Origin: Balanoglossus misakiensis
Lineage: Eukaryota; Hemichordata
Assembly (NCBI GenBank): GCA_040954595.2
Contig: CM082584.2
Location: 10,850,001 to 10,914,000, forward strand
Direction: 5' to 3'
Length of the DNA: 64,000 nucleotides
Numbering within the stretch: the first letter of the stretch is position 1; each line of letters begins with the position of its first letter. Under the pieces are notes generated by a model. That model ran no database searches. It was not told the origin of the DNA and saw only the letters and a program-made list of their open reading frames with translations. Below, in pieces: positions 1 through 12,236 of the stretch. Made by a program: the position numbers and the translations under genes.

Positions 1-506
1 GTTCTGTATATATCTTAATTTTAATTAAATTTTCTTTGGAAAATAAAAAGTGTTTAAAAATGTCCAAGAGGCTTTTTAAGATGTCTTTTTTCCAAAGTCA
101 AAGTAGCACTTTGTGGGCTGGTCATAGGGTATAGGAGACTTTCTTATGCTGTAAACCCACAGAGTCCAAGCAGATTTTGCTGAGATTGAAACATTGCATA
201 CCATGTAGCATCTATTATTGTATCTATGGTTAGACGTCTAGTCATAGATGTACTACAATAGATGGTACAAAACAAAAATTCCTGCATGTCTCTGCACGCT
301 TCATAAGCCACCATACATTCGTGTCAGGTAACGACGCCCCCACACGACGACTTCCTGCCATTGGTTGCCCTGTGACCTGCGATGCCAGACATTACCAGTG
401 CGATCATTCGCTTGGTGGGCGTATGAATGTTCACCGGAGAAAAATGACGTTTTAAAATGCCGAAATAAGTAGCTGAATTGTCGCGACTGCGACAGACGCA
501 TCCATA

Positions 507-514
507 ATGGACAT
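507..514 (+). CDS. ZYG11: Possible extra first coding exon of ZYG11 (only the coding end is visible)
   Basis: An ATG at 507 begins ATG GAC AT and is followed directly by a consensus donor (gtaagt at 515). Joining it to the acceptor at 2389-2390 gives codons ATA ACG ACT and then the ATG at 2398, all in frame, so the protein would start M-D-I-T-T-M-S-K. The sequence just upstream is relatively rich in CpG, as expected for a first exon. The join is inferred from phase and splice consensus only, and the transcription start is not defined. Confidence 0.45.
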
Positions 515-2390
515 GTAAGTCACAATAAGTTGTTTTTACACGGCCGATCTTTCTTTCGGGAAGTTTTTTTGCGCATCACTTAACATTCAATGGCTGCCGA
601 TTCGGGCGATTGACGTTGCACACCCAGGCTACACGCACTGCGATTGACGCAGATGCCGGGTACTTGGTGGTGTCTTCACGATCGTACCTCGAACTTAGCC
701 GGTACAGTATTGTTACTGCCGGTTACGTACACAATTTACACTGTGTACTGATAAGTTGAAAAGGGCAAGATTTGTGATTTCCCACACAGTCACCAGACAT
801 TCATCACTGTACACATAGGCTTACACCCCTCTACATTTAATTACAAAATGCTGTGTCTCTATTGCTGGTCCAATCATGAAAGGATGCTGGCTGTTGAATA
901 CACTTCAAGCACTGGGGCAAGGTGCAGTGCCTCAGAAGGCCTGTCCCCATAGGGTAAATCATCCACGCACCTGTTCCATACATGTCTCTTTCAAGAGGAA
1001 GTGACCAATCAGAAGCATGCTTACAATACAAGAACTCTCCTGGGACACACTGCAAGTGCAAGCACACATGCAAATACCTCTGACATGACATCATGCATTG
1101 GGCTCTATCAATGGTTGCAGTTTAATCATTGACACAGACAAGAGATAATTTAAATGTATAATGTTCATTTAGGTTAATATAGATAATCGGTGTACAATTA
1201 GAGAAATGTGATGGTTGCTTTCCGCTTGATAACTGATATTTTCTACCTGTACCTACCACATGTGCCATTAGTCAGGTTTTGTCATGGCTAGGCTGTTACG
1301 CAAACAGTTAGCCAGTTGTACCTTCAACTGTCAATTCTCATGTGCAAAAATAAAAATCCTTGAAACTAATTACAGAAAAGGAATAACAGTGGGCACTCTG
1401 TTGATTACCGAAAATAATGATGGGTAATTCGTCCTTGTGAGTGAACACGGGTCTTTGGTTGCTAAGGATTCTAGAGAATCGCTCATGGCTGACTTCAATG
1501 AGATTCATGATATTTATGGACAGAATCATTTTCACGCATTGTGTATGTGAGTCTGTGGGTTGGTCGTGTCTCTCTGAATCCGTACTTGGTGTGTCGTGAT
1601 GCGACTCGTGCTATATTTAGACTGATCACCATATCTCTCCCCCCTATTCAGATCAGCATTACCAGTACATGAACAATATATCGCAGTGTGGTAAAACTCA
1701 GTATAGTAAAAACAGGCTTTTGTTTCCTTGCGCCCAACATTACTTGAAGTTTTTTTTACAGCCACGGAGCACAGCAAATATTTGTTTTGTTTTGTTATAC
1801 TGCTAGTGCTTCTGCGCCCTAAATTTTTGTCCTACTTCTGTCAAGTTCTGGTATTGGCTCTTTCATCATTTAAAACACAATGACAAGAGTATATAAATTA
1901 ACCCTTTCATTTAGTGATATTCCTCAGTAACTATCCCAGTGTCTATGCCCCTTCTAACGTCTATAAAATCATAATTCAAATAATATTCTCCTTTGTCCTA
2001 ACAACCTGCGTCATTAATGAGCTGCTCGGTACAAAGGTGGACACCTTATCAGTTGCGTGGAATCATGGGTGGACACTGTTTATTTTTTGCTTTAAATCCT
2101 CATTATGATAAATTATTACGATTTCCCCATTCTGACAGTCTCTCTGAGACACTCCTTCAGGAAATTTGTATTTGCCATGGCGGGGAAGTACCCACAGTTT
2201 TTACAGAGTCATTGTAACCATTGTCGTTGGCTGCGTCACTTCTTCTTATACTATTAGTATTAACGCATTTCCTTTTCCCAAATGCTCTTTGTCTTCTGTG
2301 TAAAATCACCCCCAGCACCACATCATAGCTTCACCAGAATTTTCTGTCAAATACATATGAAACATATTCTCTTGTGTGTGTTTTTTCCAG
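515..2390 (+). other. Probable first intron / 5' region of ZYG11, no other gene seen
   Basis: No open frame here looks like a protein and none has good splice sites. The end at 2389-2390 is a strong acceptor with a T-rich tract. A TTAA-CCCTTTCA motif at 1898 belongs to the dispersed family described elsewhere. Confidence 0.4.
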
Positions 2391-2397
2391 AACGACT

Positions 2398-5300
2398 ATG
2401 TCAAAGTGTGAGTGTGAGGGCTCACCCGATTCACTACAGGATCTCTGCTTGGACTTCATTTCCCATAATTTGTACACCCTGTGCAGGCAAACCCCTTCAG
2501 AGGACAAGACTGGGTTTGCCAAATTAGCGTTTAAAGACCCTGATATATACTTCCACGGGGAACTTTCGGAGGAGCTGCTTCAGCGACTGAGCAAACAGTT
2601 TGCCTTGAACGATGCCGTCTTGTCTCTGTTTGCGAATCCCAAGTCGACCCGGCTGAAGCAGGCGTGTATCAAGAACGCCGTGCTGTCCTGCAAGGGACTG
2701 AAGGCGCTGTCGTGCCACAGGATCGTGGACCTGGACGCGTCCTGGGTGCGCGGTGTCACCGTCAACGACATCATCGGTGCTCTGGGAGAGTGGACGACCG
2801 GTCATTTACAGTCGCTCAACGTCAGCGGAACGACGTTTGTGAACACCTCCAAGTTCTGCATCGTCATCTCGCTCTCCATGTTGAAGGCGCTCAAGCACCT
2901 GAACGTCAGCTACACCGAGTTCAACAACAACCTGGGGCTGGAGCTGGTCGTGGACAGCCTCAAGCACCTGGAGAGCTTGGACATTTCACACACGCCAATA
3001 ACCAACGCCACCCCACTGTCTAAATGCCACGACCGGCTGAAGTCCCTGAACATGTTCCAGGTTCGCATCCCCGACAACAACCTCATGCCGGTCATCTTGG
3101 AACTGGCAAACCTCCGACAGCTAGATATTTCAAGAGAAGTTCTGGTGCATCCCTTCTCCGGGAACCAGCAAGCTGGCAAACTGAACTTATCCAGGCTGCT
3201 GGAAATGGAGAATGTGTTGCCCAGCATTACATCCCTGGATATCTCCGGGAGAGATGGTCTGATCGAGTCCTCCTTGCAGGCTTTTCTTCGCAATCATCCC
3301 AAATTGAAATTCATCGGGCTCTTGCTCACCAAGAGCGTTGTTCCAGAAACGTTAGCCATGATCGACCTGTGCTCAGCTGACTTCTTGACAAACGAACACC
3401 ATGAAGACTACAGGCGCGATCTCCAGGTAAGCTTTTTTTTTTAGCTCCCATTGCTTGATACAAATGTATAGTGATATGTCTATGTGAGAAGATTTTTTTC
3501 CGGGGAAACACCAGACTTTTTCATGCGGATTGTCAGGAATGATTAATATGCAATTTCACACAAGGTAACCCAAGAGTGCCATCACCCAAAATTACACTAC
3601 ATTATGTATTTAGGTGAGAATGATATAAATATATATTGCCGCACACTGAAACTGTTTGAGGGCCGCCATTCAGCCCAGAGATGCGGTCGGGTTGTTGATT
3701 CATAAGAATTTGAAGCCGTGTGGACAAAAGCCCTCTTGTCCATCAATCAAGGTCGCTCGGAGTGACCTTGAAACTGACCCTGAGTTCTTTCACGAGTGGA
3801 AGTTTGTGTACCTCGACCTGTGGAGGTGACCCACTTCTTGCCCGTGTCTGCTCTACATATGTACAGTGTACATAGTGACATTTATATTTTATGTCAAACA
3901 AATGCTGACCGGATTTGCCCTTCAAGCACTGCTGCGTTCGCCCCAGGAATTTCTGGTAGCATGATGGTGGTTAATTTACATAATGTAATTGTAATTTCTG
4001 GTACTGGTACCCACAATGCCCTCTTCTTTTTACGTCGTAAAATTTTACATGTACTTTTGTCCATCTGATAAAGGGTGTGTTGTCGTAACAATTTTACTCA
4101 AAAATATATAATTATTAAAACACTTTATAAAAAAAATTATGGCTCCATGATAAAATTTTAACCACCATGGCAGGCGTGTCTTGAAGTGGTCTACAGATGC
4201 TCTAGGTGAAAATGAATTCTTCTTGGTCTGTTTCAGGTGACAGGGGAATCCAATGAGAAACAGGTGCTGGAGGCCCTGCGTCGCTATAGCAACCGAGCCA
4301 ACTACATGCACAAGACACTGTGCACCTTGTTCAACATGACACAAGCCTTGGACAGAGCAAGAGTCGACATGATACAGGTATGAGTTTCTGGGACTTCAAT
4401 ACACAGCAAGTTGTCACCGAGTCGCGTGATGATCAGAAAATCTGAGGGCTGTCCTTCAGAACTGGACCGGGCTGGTCCCCCAACAAGGGCTCTTTGAGAT
4501 TGTACTAGTGATATCACACCAGTGACTCAAAACTGTGTATTTCATTTACTCTGTTTTCACGATAAGTCCGTTTACAAGTTTTAACCAGCTGCTGACATCC
4601 GGCATGATGGGTGGCGACATCCCGTGCAATGACCTTGTGTTTGTGTCGATGTATAAATTGGTCCACACACTAATCAACGTGTCTACTTGCCTAGTGTTAA
4701 AATAGAACAGGTGACCCCCACAGTTGTTGTGTTCATGATACGTTTGAAGTGATCATTAATTACTAGTACACTGATTGTTGTGTGTACAAAACATCTGACC
4801 TAGATGTGTTTGAGAGGCGTGTCAGTGTACAGCAATACCGGTCCGGACTGGATTAATTTTCCGCTGTCACTGGCTGGCCGACCTTCACCGAGCTTGTCAA
4901 GGACTTCTCAGAAAGAGATTATGTAGCTGTGCTTAATATTTGCATGTGAATTGGAACAGTGGTCTAGTTCACTTTTGTTGTTGGTCCTCTGGGTCTGACC
5001 TTTGACCCTGCCCCTGTTTAACCCCCGAAAACCGATTTAATAAATAATGTGTACAGTGACCAAAAACACAGTTTGAGTTTAAGAGATGGAAGCTATAAAA
5101 CGGAACACACAATTTTGGCAAACCTTTCATGGAGGTACTCCATGAATAAAAATACATCAGTTTTTTGAGTGTGCTAAAATGACATTTTACTTTTGTTCAA
5201 CAGCTGATATTACCTGGCATGGGAAATCACAGACAACATCTAGGAGTTCAGATGGCTGCAAGGTTGGTCAATTGTTGATTTTCAAAACTTGTACGGACGG

Positions 5301-8300
5301 AAAAATTCCACAGACTTTTTATATTTCTCAGCACACACACTGACACTGACCATTATTGAACAACGCAGATATTTCACCTGTCAATTAACAACATCCAGCA
5401 TAATTGCTCCTCGTGTCTGACAACAAATCAACAGATTGGCTATATGCTTGTCTTTCTCTGTAGCGCCTGTCTGTACAACCTCTCCAAGCAACAACTAGCC
5501 GACAACGTTCATGTAACAGTACTAAAAGATATGGTGCAGTTGACAATGGATGCCATGGAAACCTTTCCAAACCACCAACAGCTTCAGAAGAACGCTCTAC
5601 TGACTCTCTGCAGCGACAGGATATTACAGGATGTGGTAAGTTGCTGAAATGCGCCTTAAAATCAAAGTCTTAAACTTAGATTCTTCTCTTTTAAAAGTGA
5701 GAGCGAAATAGCAAACTTGTCTCAATTTCGAAATTCAAAATGGCCGCCAATGTATGTGTTAAGTCTATGGAGAACATTTAACAGCTGTTCTGTCTAGGTC
5801 TCTCATTTTTTAATCTCTGTGTCCTTGACAGACATTTGACAGATTCCGTGCAGCTAAGCTGGTGATGGACTGCCTGTGTACGTTTGAAGATTCGTCCATG
5901 AGTCGGATGGCAGTTGCTATCTGTTCGATACTGGCAGCTAAGATATCTACAGAGCAGACTGCCCTCCTTGGCAGTAAACCATATATGAAGGTATTACAAT
6001 ATCAAAATTGCCACAGATTATCCAATTTATTAGGAAGTAAAGGGACAACTGTGAATATCACAGGCTCAGTAAGCCACATTTTTTTGTAGAAGAGGTCAAA
6101 TTCTATCTCTTTTCAAAAACCTGTGCTCAGCACCATTCTGGTTAACTACAGAAGTGTGTAAATCTGCAAAAAACTTTTTCACAGAAATTACTGAACATTG
6201 TGAAGAAGAAAGCCGAGGACATCCAAGCTGATGTGACATTGAAGTTTACGTTGAGTGCGCTGTGGAATCTGACGGACGAATCGCCCACTACGTGCAATAT
6301 CTTCCTGTGTGAAGGCGGCTTAGAACTTCTCATGCATATACTGGAGGTAAGAATCTGGAGAGGGGATTTCAGATTAGATCTCACTGTGTTCTATGTGTGT
6401 CTGTTCTACAACTGTGACACTCTCACTCCCGTTTCTGTAGAGGTACATTCTTACCATAGCAACCAGAAGATTTGGACCAAACCATGGTGTGTGAAAGGGT
6501 TAAATAGATATCTGTCAATAAAAGTAGAGGTAGTACCGCAGCAAGATTTATGAAAGCAGAAATGAGCGATCGTTAAATCCACAGCAGTGAAGAACCAATT
6601 GTCGGTTTACGCATATGTTGATGGTGTCTGGGATCAGTCTGTTGACCTCGGGATGAACCCATGTGGAAGGGGCTTGTTGGGCCAGTTTTCAACAGTCACT
6701 CTTTTTCCACACCCATATGAAGAAGACATGATGGAAAGCTATACATAAATATACATATATACATATATTGGGGACATTTGCATGGACAGACAGATGGGCA
6801 GACACTTAGACAACATATTGCCACTATCTACAACCAATTATTGCAGCACTCTGGGTGACTGTAAATGTGCCACTCCATAGAAAGGCACAATAACCCAGAT
6901 ATGAAAATAACCCAGGTTGCCGGCAGACCGATATTAGAATAACCATAGACAGTGGATTGCTCCGACATTAAATGGAGTGCTTTAGTGTACATTAGTACCA
7001 GCATAAGTTTATGTGTGTGTGTGGAACAGGCTTTAGGATGGTAGGAAAACACGAACTTCACTCACTCAATCCCTTTTTTGTAATTAAAATATATTTTGAC
7101 CTCTGCCCATGTATATTTTCTTTTATAGATTTTCCCAAATGAAACTGCCTTGGAAACAAAAGTCCTTGGGTTGATTGTAAGTAGACATGCGTACATGATG
7201 TTTCTCAAGGGTGTTATTCAAGCCAGATTGTAACAATGATCACTGTCAGTGTTTATAATTTGTCATTGTGTCAATATGCGATCTAAAATGTGGCAAAAAA
7301 TATTTTGTCAGGTACATGTACATCAAAAGTGGACATCAGATCAGTACTTTCTTATTTTTTGCTTTTAGACTTGCCATCAATTTTATCAGATGTTTGAAAT
7401 CCTTATTTTTTTTTATCAAACCCATTTAGATTGATTTTCTTTCAAGTTCTCATTGATTTCCAAGCCATTCAGTTCAGTTCTTCAGATATTGATCGGTTGC
7501 AAAAGAAGCTATAAATAGTTTCCTGTATCGATGAGTAAAAGTAAAATATTGTGGTATTTGTCTGGAGCCTTTTGAACACCAGCATTTGATTTGCCTTTCA
7601 GAATAATATTGCTGAAGTTAAGGAGCTCAGGCACACCCTGCTCAGACAAGACTTCATCCAACACGTCAAGTGAGTATCGACTATGTAGTGTATAATGAAC
7701 TGTGGTTTGGAAAGGAAAACTGTTTTCGTAAAATTTGTACACACCTGCTTTCTTTCAAATGCACCCAAGGCCGATTATCGTCATCCTTTCAGAGCTGTCA
7801 TCAAAGTCAGAGAAAATCAAGATTAATTTGTTGATTTGCTGATTAGACTGTGTTGATGGAGGGTGACACTGTTCGTTGTTACTTTGCAGAAACCTACTTG
7901 GAGGGGATCAGATTGAAGTAAGTTACTTCGCAGCCGGTATCATAGCTCACATCACCAGTGATGTTGGACGAGAAGGATGGACTCTCTCGCAAGATCTTCG
8001 AAATCAGCTCCTGAAGGCACTGGTAAGTGATTCTTGCGCTGTTACAGTGCCCTCTATACTTTGAGATTGCCATTAGACATGGTGCCCTCTATAGCTCAGA
8101 TAACAAGAAATTTTGGATGGGCGTGATGGGCTGTTACAAAAATTTTAGTTTTCTTTTTTTTTGTACACATACATGTACCATATTTACACTTTGATTGAAG
8201 TAGTGTACTTTGTGAGTACCGTTAAAGTCATATTTGTAGACGCATCTGTATTTATAGACGCACCCCTATTCTGAGCTGATTGCAATGTCACAAATTCAAA

Positions 8301-9745
8301 GATTTGGAAAAACGGAAAAGTACATATTATTAGACGCACCCTGCTTTCAGCATGGTGGAGGACAAGCCCCCTTTCATTCAATGCGGAAGACTGACTAACA
8401 GAAGACTGACTAACGGTGACTTTCTTTGCCATTGTTTCAACTACGTCTTTTCCATTGTCTCAACTGCCCATAATTGCTGGGTCTACGTCTTTTCCATTGT
8501 CTCAGTTGCCTATAATTGCTCAGCTGGTCAACACAACGTCCATGAAACATGCATGAAATTAACATATGAATACACTTTGACATGTAGTTGACCTCTCATT
8601 AATTATCCTCTAAAATCATTTACTCTGATTGGTTGAAGTTTTCAATGGCTGTCACTTTGACATTTGATGCCTTGTCACCCATTGACACATGGCTTCAGAC
8701 GTAGTTGACCCAGATGGTGTTGACCCAGACAGTGCGTCTGATTTTATCAATGGGCATGTAACGTAATTTGCAACATTGTTTATGTGGAAGTAGAAGCTAA
8801 GTCTCAGATTACATTATGGGGTGAATATACGGACAAGACATGACAACTGTATGAGGAATAGGCTTCAGACTTTTGAGCAAAGAACACAAGTCATGCAGCA
8901 GGAGTAGAAGTGTATGATTGCATGGGAAGTACTTTCTTTATGACCTGATTTTTGGCGATGTCTTCTCCTGAGAACAGAAAAAGTTTGTTTTGAAACTTGG
9001 CATACTTCCATATTATTAGACGCACCCCGATTTCAGGATCATTGTAGCAGTCGAAATATTGCAACTTTGTTAAAAAACCTGCGTCTACAAATATGACTTT
9101 AACGGTAGTTCACCCGGCCCTATCAGGTTTGAAAGTGTATCTTTCTTTTCTTAACCAGCATGATGCTATCCTGAGCTGGGAGAATCCGAAAGGTGAAATG
9201 GTGGCCTATCGGTCGTTCAGTCCATTTTTCCCTCTACTTGGTCCAGATGGAATAGCAGAAGTCCAGCTGTGGGCAGTCTGGGCTATTCAACATGTCTGCA
9301 CCAAGAACTGTAAGTTGGCACAGGCACTACTCTATCATACATACATAGATTTATAGATCATGAATACATGCATATAAATCTATGTTTGTTGGGAGAATTT
9401 TTTAGGTTTACAGTGGAAAAAAAATGCCCATAGGTGAAGCCTGAAATTCAGAGATAGAATCAAAGACCACTTACCAGATTGAAAATTGAAACCTTGTCAC
9501 TTATCAATTTGGATGTCCACCTCTTTGACAGTGATCGATGCTCTCCAAAACGAGTAATGAGATCTCATTATTGCATTTGGTGTTCTCTTCCAACAGCTGT
9601 TCGTTACTGTCCGATGCTGATCAGGGAAGGCGGGGTCAGCGTTCTGAAGGACCTGCTGGCGTGTGCAGGCACATCCGAAGAAGTGAAGAACATCACCCAG
9701 AGCATTCTGGAAGTGTTGAATCAGTACTTGCCCGCTTCGAAGTAA
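2398..9745 (+). CDS. ZYG11: ZYG11-family CUL2 E3 ligase substrate receptor (zyg-11 homolog), 11 coding exons
   Basis: Substrate-recognition subunit of a Cullin-2 RING ubiquitin ligase; the vertebrate members read N-terminal glycine degrons. Exons: 2398-3426, 4237-4377, 5204-5262, 5464-5635, 5832-5990, 6185-6346, 7129-7176, 7602-7669, 7890-8022, 9159-9309, 9597-9745. All junctions are GT-AG and the phases join without a break into 756 residues (human ZYG11B is about 744). The N-terminal third, on one large exon, has the VHL/CUL2-box-like start (SPDSLQDLCLDFI) and leucine-rich repeats (LKSLNMFQ, LESLDISHTPIT). The C-terminal half is ARM-like, with highly conserved stretches such as FTLSALWNLTDESPTTC and LLNNIAEVKEL... 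(here LINNIAEV). Trp547, Asp551, Asn592 and Glu595 align with the Gly-degron pocket reported for human ZYG11B. The start chosen is the first ATG after the acceptor at 2389-2390; an in-frame upstream exon is also possible (listed separately). Whether it matches ZYG11A or ZYG11B is not meaningful if the genome predates that split. Confidence 0.95.
6441..6503 (-). repeat. Dispersed TTAA-ended repeat, copy 1
   Basis: On the minus strand it begins TTAACCCTTTCACAC, then CCATGGTTTGGTCC, and ends with CTATGGTAAGAATGTACCT. It aligns along its length with copies at 34538 and 51093. Sits in a ZYG11 intron. Confidence 0.65.
8217..9107. mobile_element. Non-autonomous DNA transposon with 28-bp perfect terminal inverted repeats
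   Basis: Positions 8217-8244 and 9080-9107 are exact reverse complements (28 bp, starting TACCGTTAAAGTCATATT). The outermost bases are TA on both sides, which would be the target duplication of a Tc1/mariner-type insertion. Subterminal AGACGCACCC motifs recur just inside both ends. Internally there are direct duplications: a roughly 40-bp unit with TACGTCTTTTCCATTGTCTCA occurs twice near 8440-8523. No transposase frame is visible, so the element is likely mobilised in trans or dead. It lies inside the ZYG11 intron between the exons ending at 8022 and starting at 9159. Confidence 0.8.
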
Positions 9746-12236
9746 ATCCAGCCACATCCGCATCAAGAAGTGCAAATCTGCGTCTCCGAGGACAGTACAC
9801 TTCACACAGCAAATGTGTGGTTTCTGAAGTTTCTGACTTCTGTAGAAACAACGCAGCAACTTTGATACAGTCAGAGAGAGAGAGAGATACAAACTTGCCA
9901 TCCATGTACATGTAACATGGTGGCTCTTTCCAGATAAAGCGCCATCGGTGGGGAGGATTCACATATCTTTTGTTTGCTGGATAGGCATTGATTTCGCGTG
10001 TGTCCAAAAGAAAACGATTTCCTCCACCAACACTGCCAAGTTCTTGTCATCTTTTGTCGAAGCACAAATCATTATCGAGTGTAAATCAAACTGCAGGTGA
10101 AACAAGACGTATACCTCTGCAAAAAATTGTCATTTTGTGTGCTGAAGCCGTACACCTAATATAGCAAGAGAATTCTTCAAGCAGTAGATGGTATTGACAC
10201 ATAGGAGGGGAGGACACAACCTAGTAGTCTCCGGGGTGACCATCATTACTAACAACTACCACTCATTCAAATAGATCGAAAACATTTTAATTTGTGTAGG
10301 GATGATCAGGAGGGAAAATGGGCAAAAAATGCTAACAAAAACTTAGAAACTCTTAACTTTTATGCATATCTGGTACTCGGATTCTTTTAAATAGCAAATA
10401 ATAAAATTAATAATCTGCAACAAAATGTAGTTTAGTGTAGTATGAAACCATTGACCTTCAGTGGGTGTAGATTTATTTTTCATTTTGAGTCACCAGAGAT
10501 TTAAAAGTGGCATTACACTTTTGCAAGGTTTCCTAAAAAAATCTAAATGGCTTGTTTAACATATTTTCAGAAAAAAAATGTTCTGTGTCTTTTGGTGATA
10601 AGAGAAACCAGAGAATGTAGTGATTCTCAAACAGTCTACATTAATTTAAATGAAATTTTAGAAAAAATAGTATAGTTGATGTCCAAGCTGAAATACCTTA
10701 GATGATTTATAAACAGTTTAAATCTACAGTATTTTCAATACAAGTAGATGCAAGACATATTCATGCACACAAAGGTTTGTGTGTGAATGACAAGTTAACA
10801 GAAATTCTTGTCTTAAAATCGTAGTCACGTTTAGAAGAGACAATTTCACACTGCAGGGTAGGTATATCACAGCAAGGCCCGTGGAAACCTTAGCGAATAT
10901 GTACAGCAGCTGATACTTTTTGAAAGGCCGAAAGTGGAATTTTAAGAATGTATTATTCTGGGAGAAATTAGCTAATGTAGCTAATGAATACACAGACTTG
11001 TTATAGAGTAGTGAATGTTGACTTCATTGACAAGTAACAGACTGAGTTTTTTTCCTGTATGGGTAGAGGAAGACAGTATTTACATAAACGCATTGTTATG
11101 AGGATTCTCTTTAGATAGCTGAATAAAAACCTGGCCTGAGTACATTTGCCTAAGCATTCCCGTTACATGTATACCAGTTGTCTTGGCACTGAACAACGTA
11201 TGCAATAAATATGCTTGAATTATGTTGATTCCTTTGAACTTTGACCCGGAAGCAAACTTTCAAAGGACCTCATAATCTTACTGGGGGCAGAGGGTAAAGG
11301 TCAGAATAAGACAAATTATTTTACAATTTTTCATTTCTGAAGCCGTATTTCTCAGCCATGGCTGAATCAATGCCATGAACAAATTCAATTCAGGAAGGGC
11401 TATTATCTACACACATCAGGTTGTGTTGCGATATGATCCAATATGGCTGGCAGGCAGCCATTTTGTTATGTATTTTTCATGCCCACAACTCTTTCTCAAG
11501 CATGATTAAACTGATTTCGTTTACTCACTATGAGTTAAGTAGTGTACAATTACACTGGTACTTTGACATTCCTGGAGTAATTTTGTTAATGTTGGCTTTG
11601 TTGTATGCATAGGAACAACTTGTGGCACTGTGCGATCCAAGATGGCTGCCTGACAACCACATTGACAACCTTTTTGATGCACTTATGAATTTCAACATTT
11701 TCTCCAGCTATTCACAACTTTCCCCCCTCTGATAACTTATAATTGAGATATGATGTTTCTGGTATCCCACAGGAAGATGTACACCAGTGAAAGTTGGCTT
11801 TACACATAAAAAGTTAATTTGTAGGAAAAGCCTACAGGAAGAAATAAAGAAAGTAATACCACTCTTTGTCTCATGTTCATTCTTTTAACCCTTTCACCCC
11901 CCCCCCCCAAGATACAGTATATTATATCCATATGATCTAATGAAGGCATTTAAGTTGCCAAATAAAAATTTTCAGTTTCATACCAAATTTTCTATTTCCT
12001 ATATTTGTATTTCAAAATATACAGTTTGATAACCTGAAGATGTGTTCTTTCTATTTCACAGTGGTATGATGTTTTTGTATAGTAACTTTACTTAATGGGC
12101 AACTGAGGCCTTGGAATGCAAATAAATGTGCACTATTATTATTATTTAGCTGTACTATTATTACTAACAGAATTATCTTTCCCTCTTTAAACACACGGAA
12201 AATGCTTTAAGTCCAGACAAGAATCACTCTAGGTAA
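9746..12236. other. ZYG11 3' UTR and convergent intergenic region
   Basis: Contains no convincing coding exon. AT-rich, with several AATAAA hexamers on the plus strand (11122, 11204, 12121), a short AG microsatellite near 9870-9886 and a C-run near 11898-11909. ZYG11 and the CRAL-TRIO gene end tail to tail here. Confidence 0.6.
11204..11209 (+). terminator. Candidate polyadenylation signal for ZYG11
   Basis: AATAAA followed by a T/G-rich stretch (TATGTTGATTCC). Other candidates are at 11122 and 12121; which is used cannot be decided from sequence. Confidence 0.35.

Noticed and set aside
2524-3380. Several 90-130-codon frames overlapping the first large ZYG11 exon
   Set aside because: Shadow frames of a conserved coding exon; no splice signals or recognisable domains of their own.
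3745-3775. Inverted AGGTC / GACCT pair as a nuclear-receptor site
   Set aside because: A single short palindrome in an intron with a 9-base gap; expected by chance at this scale.
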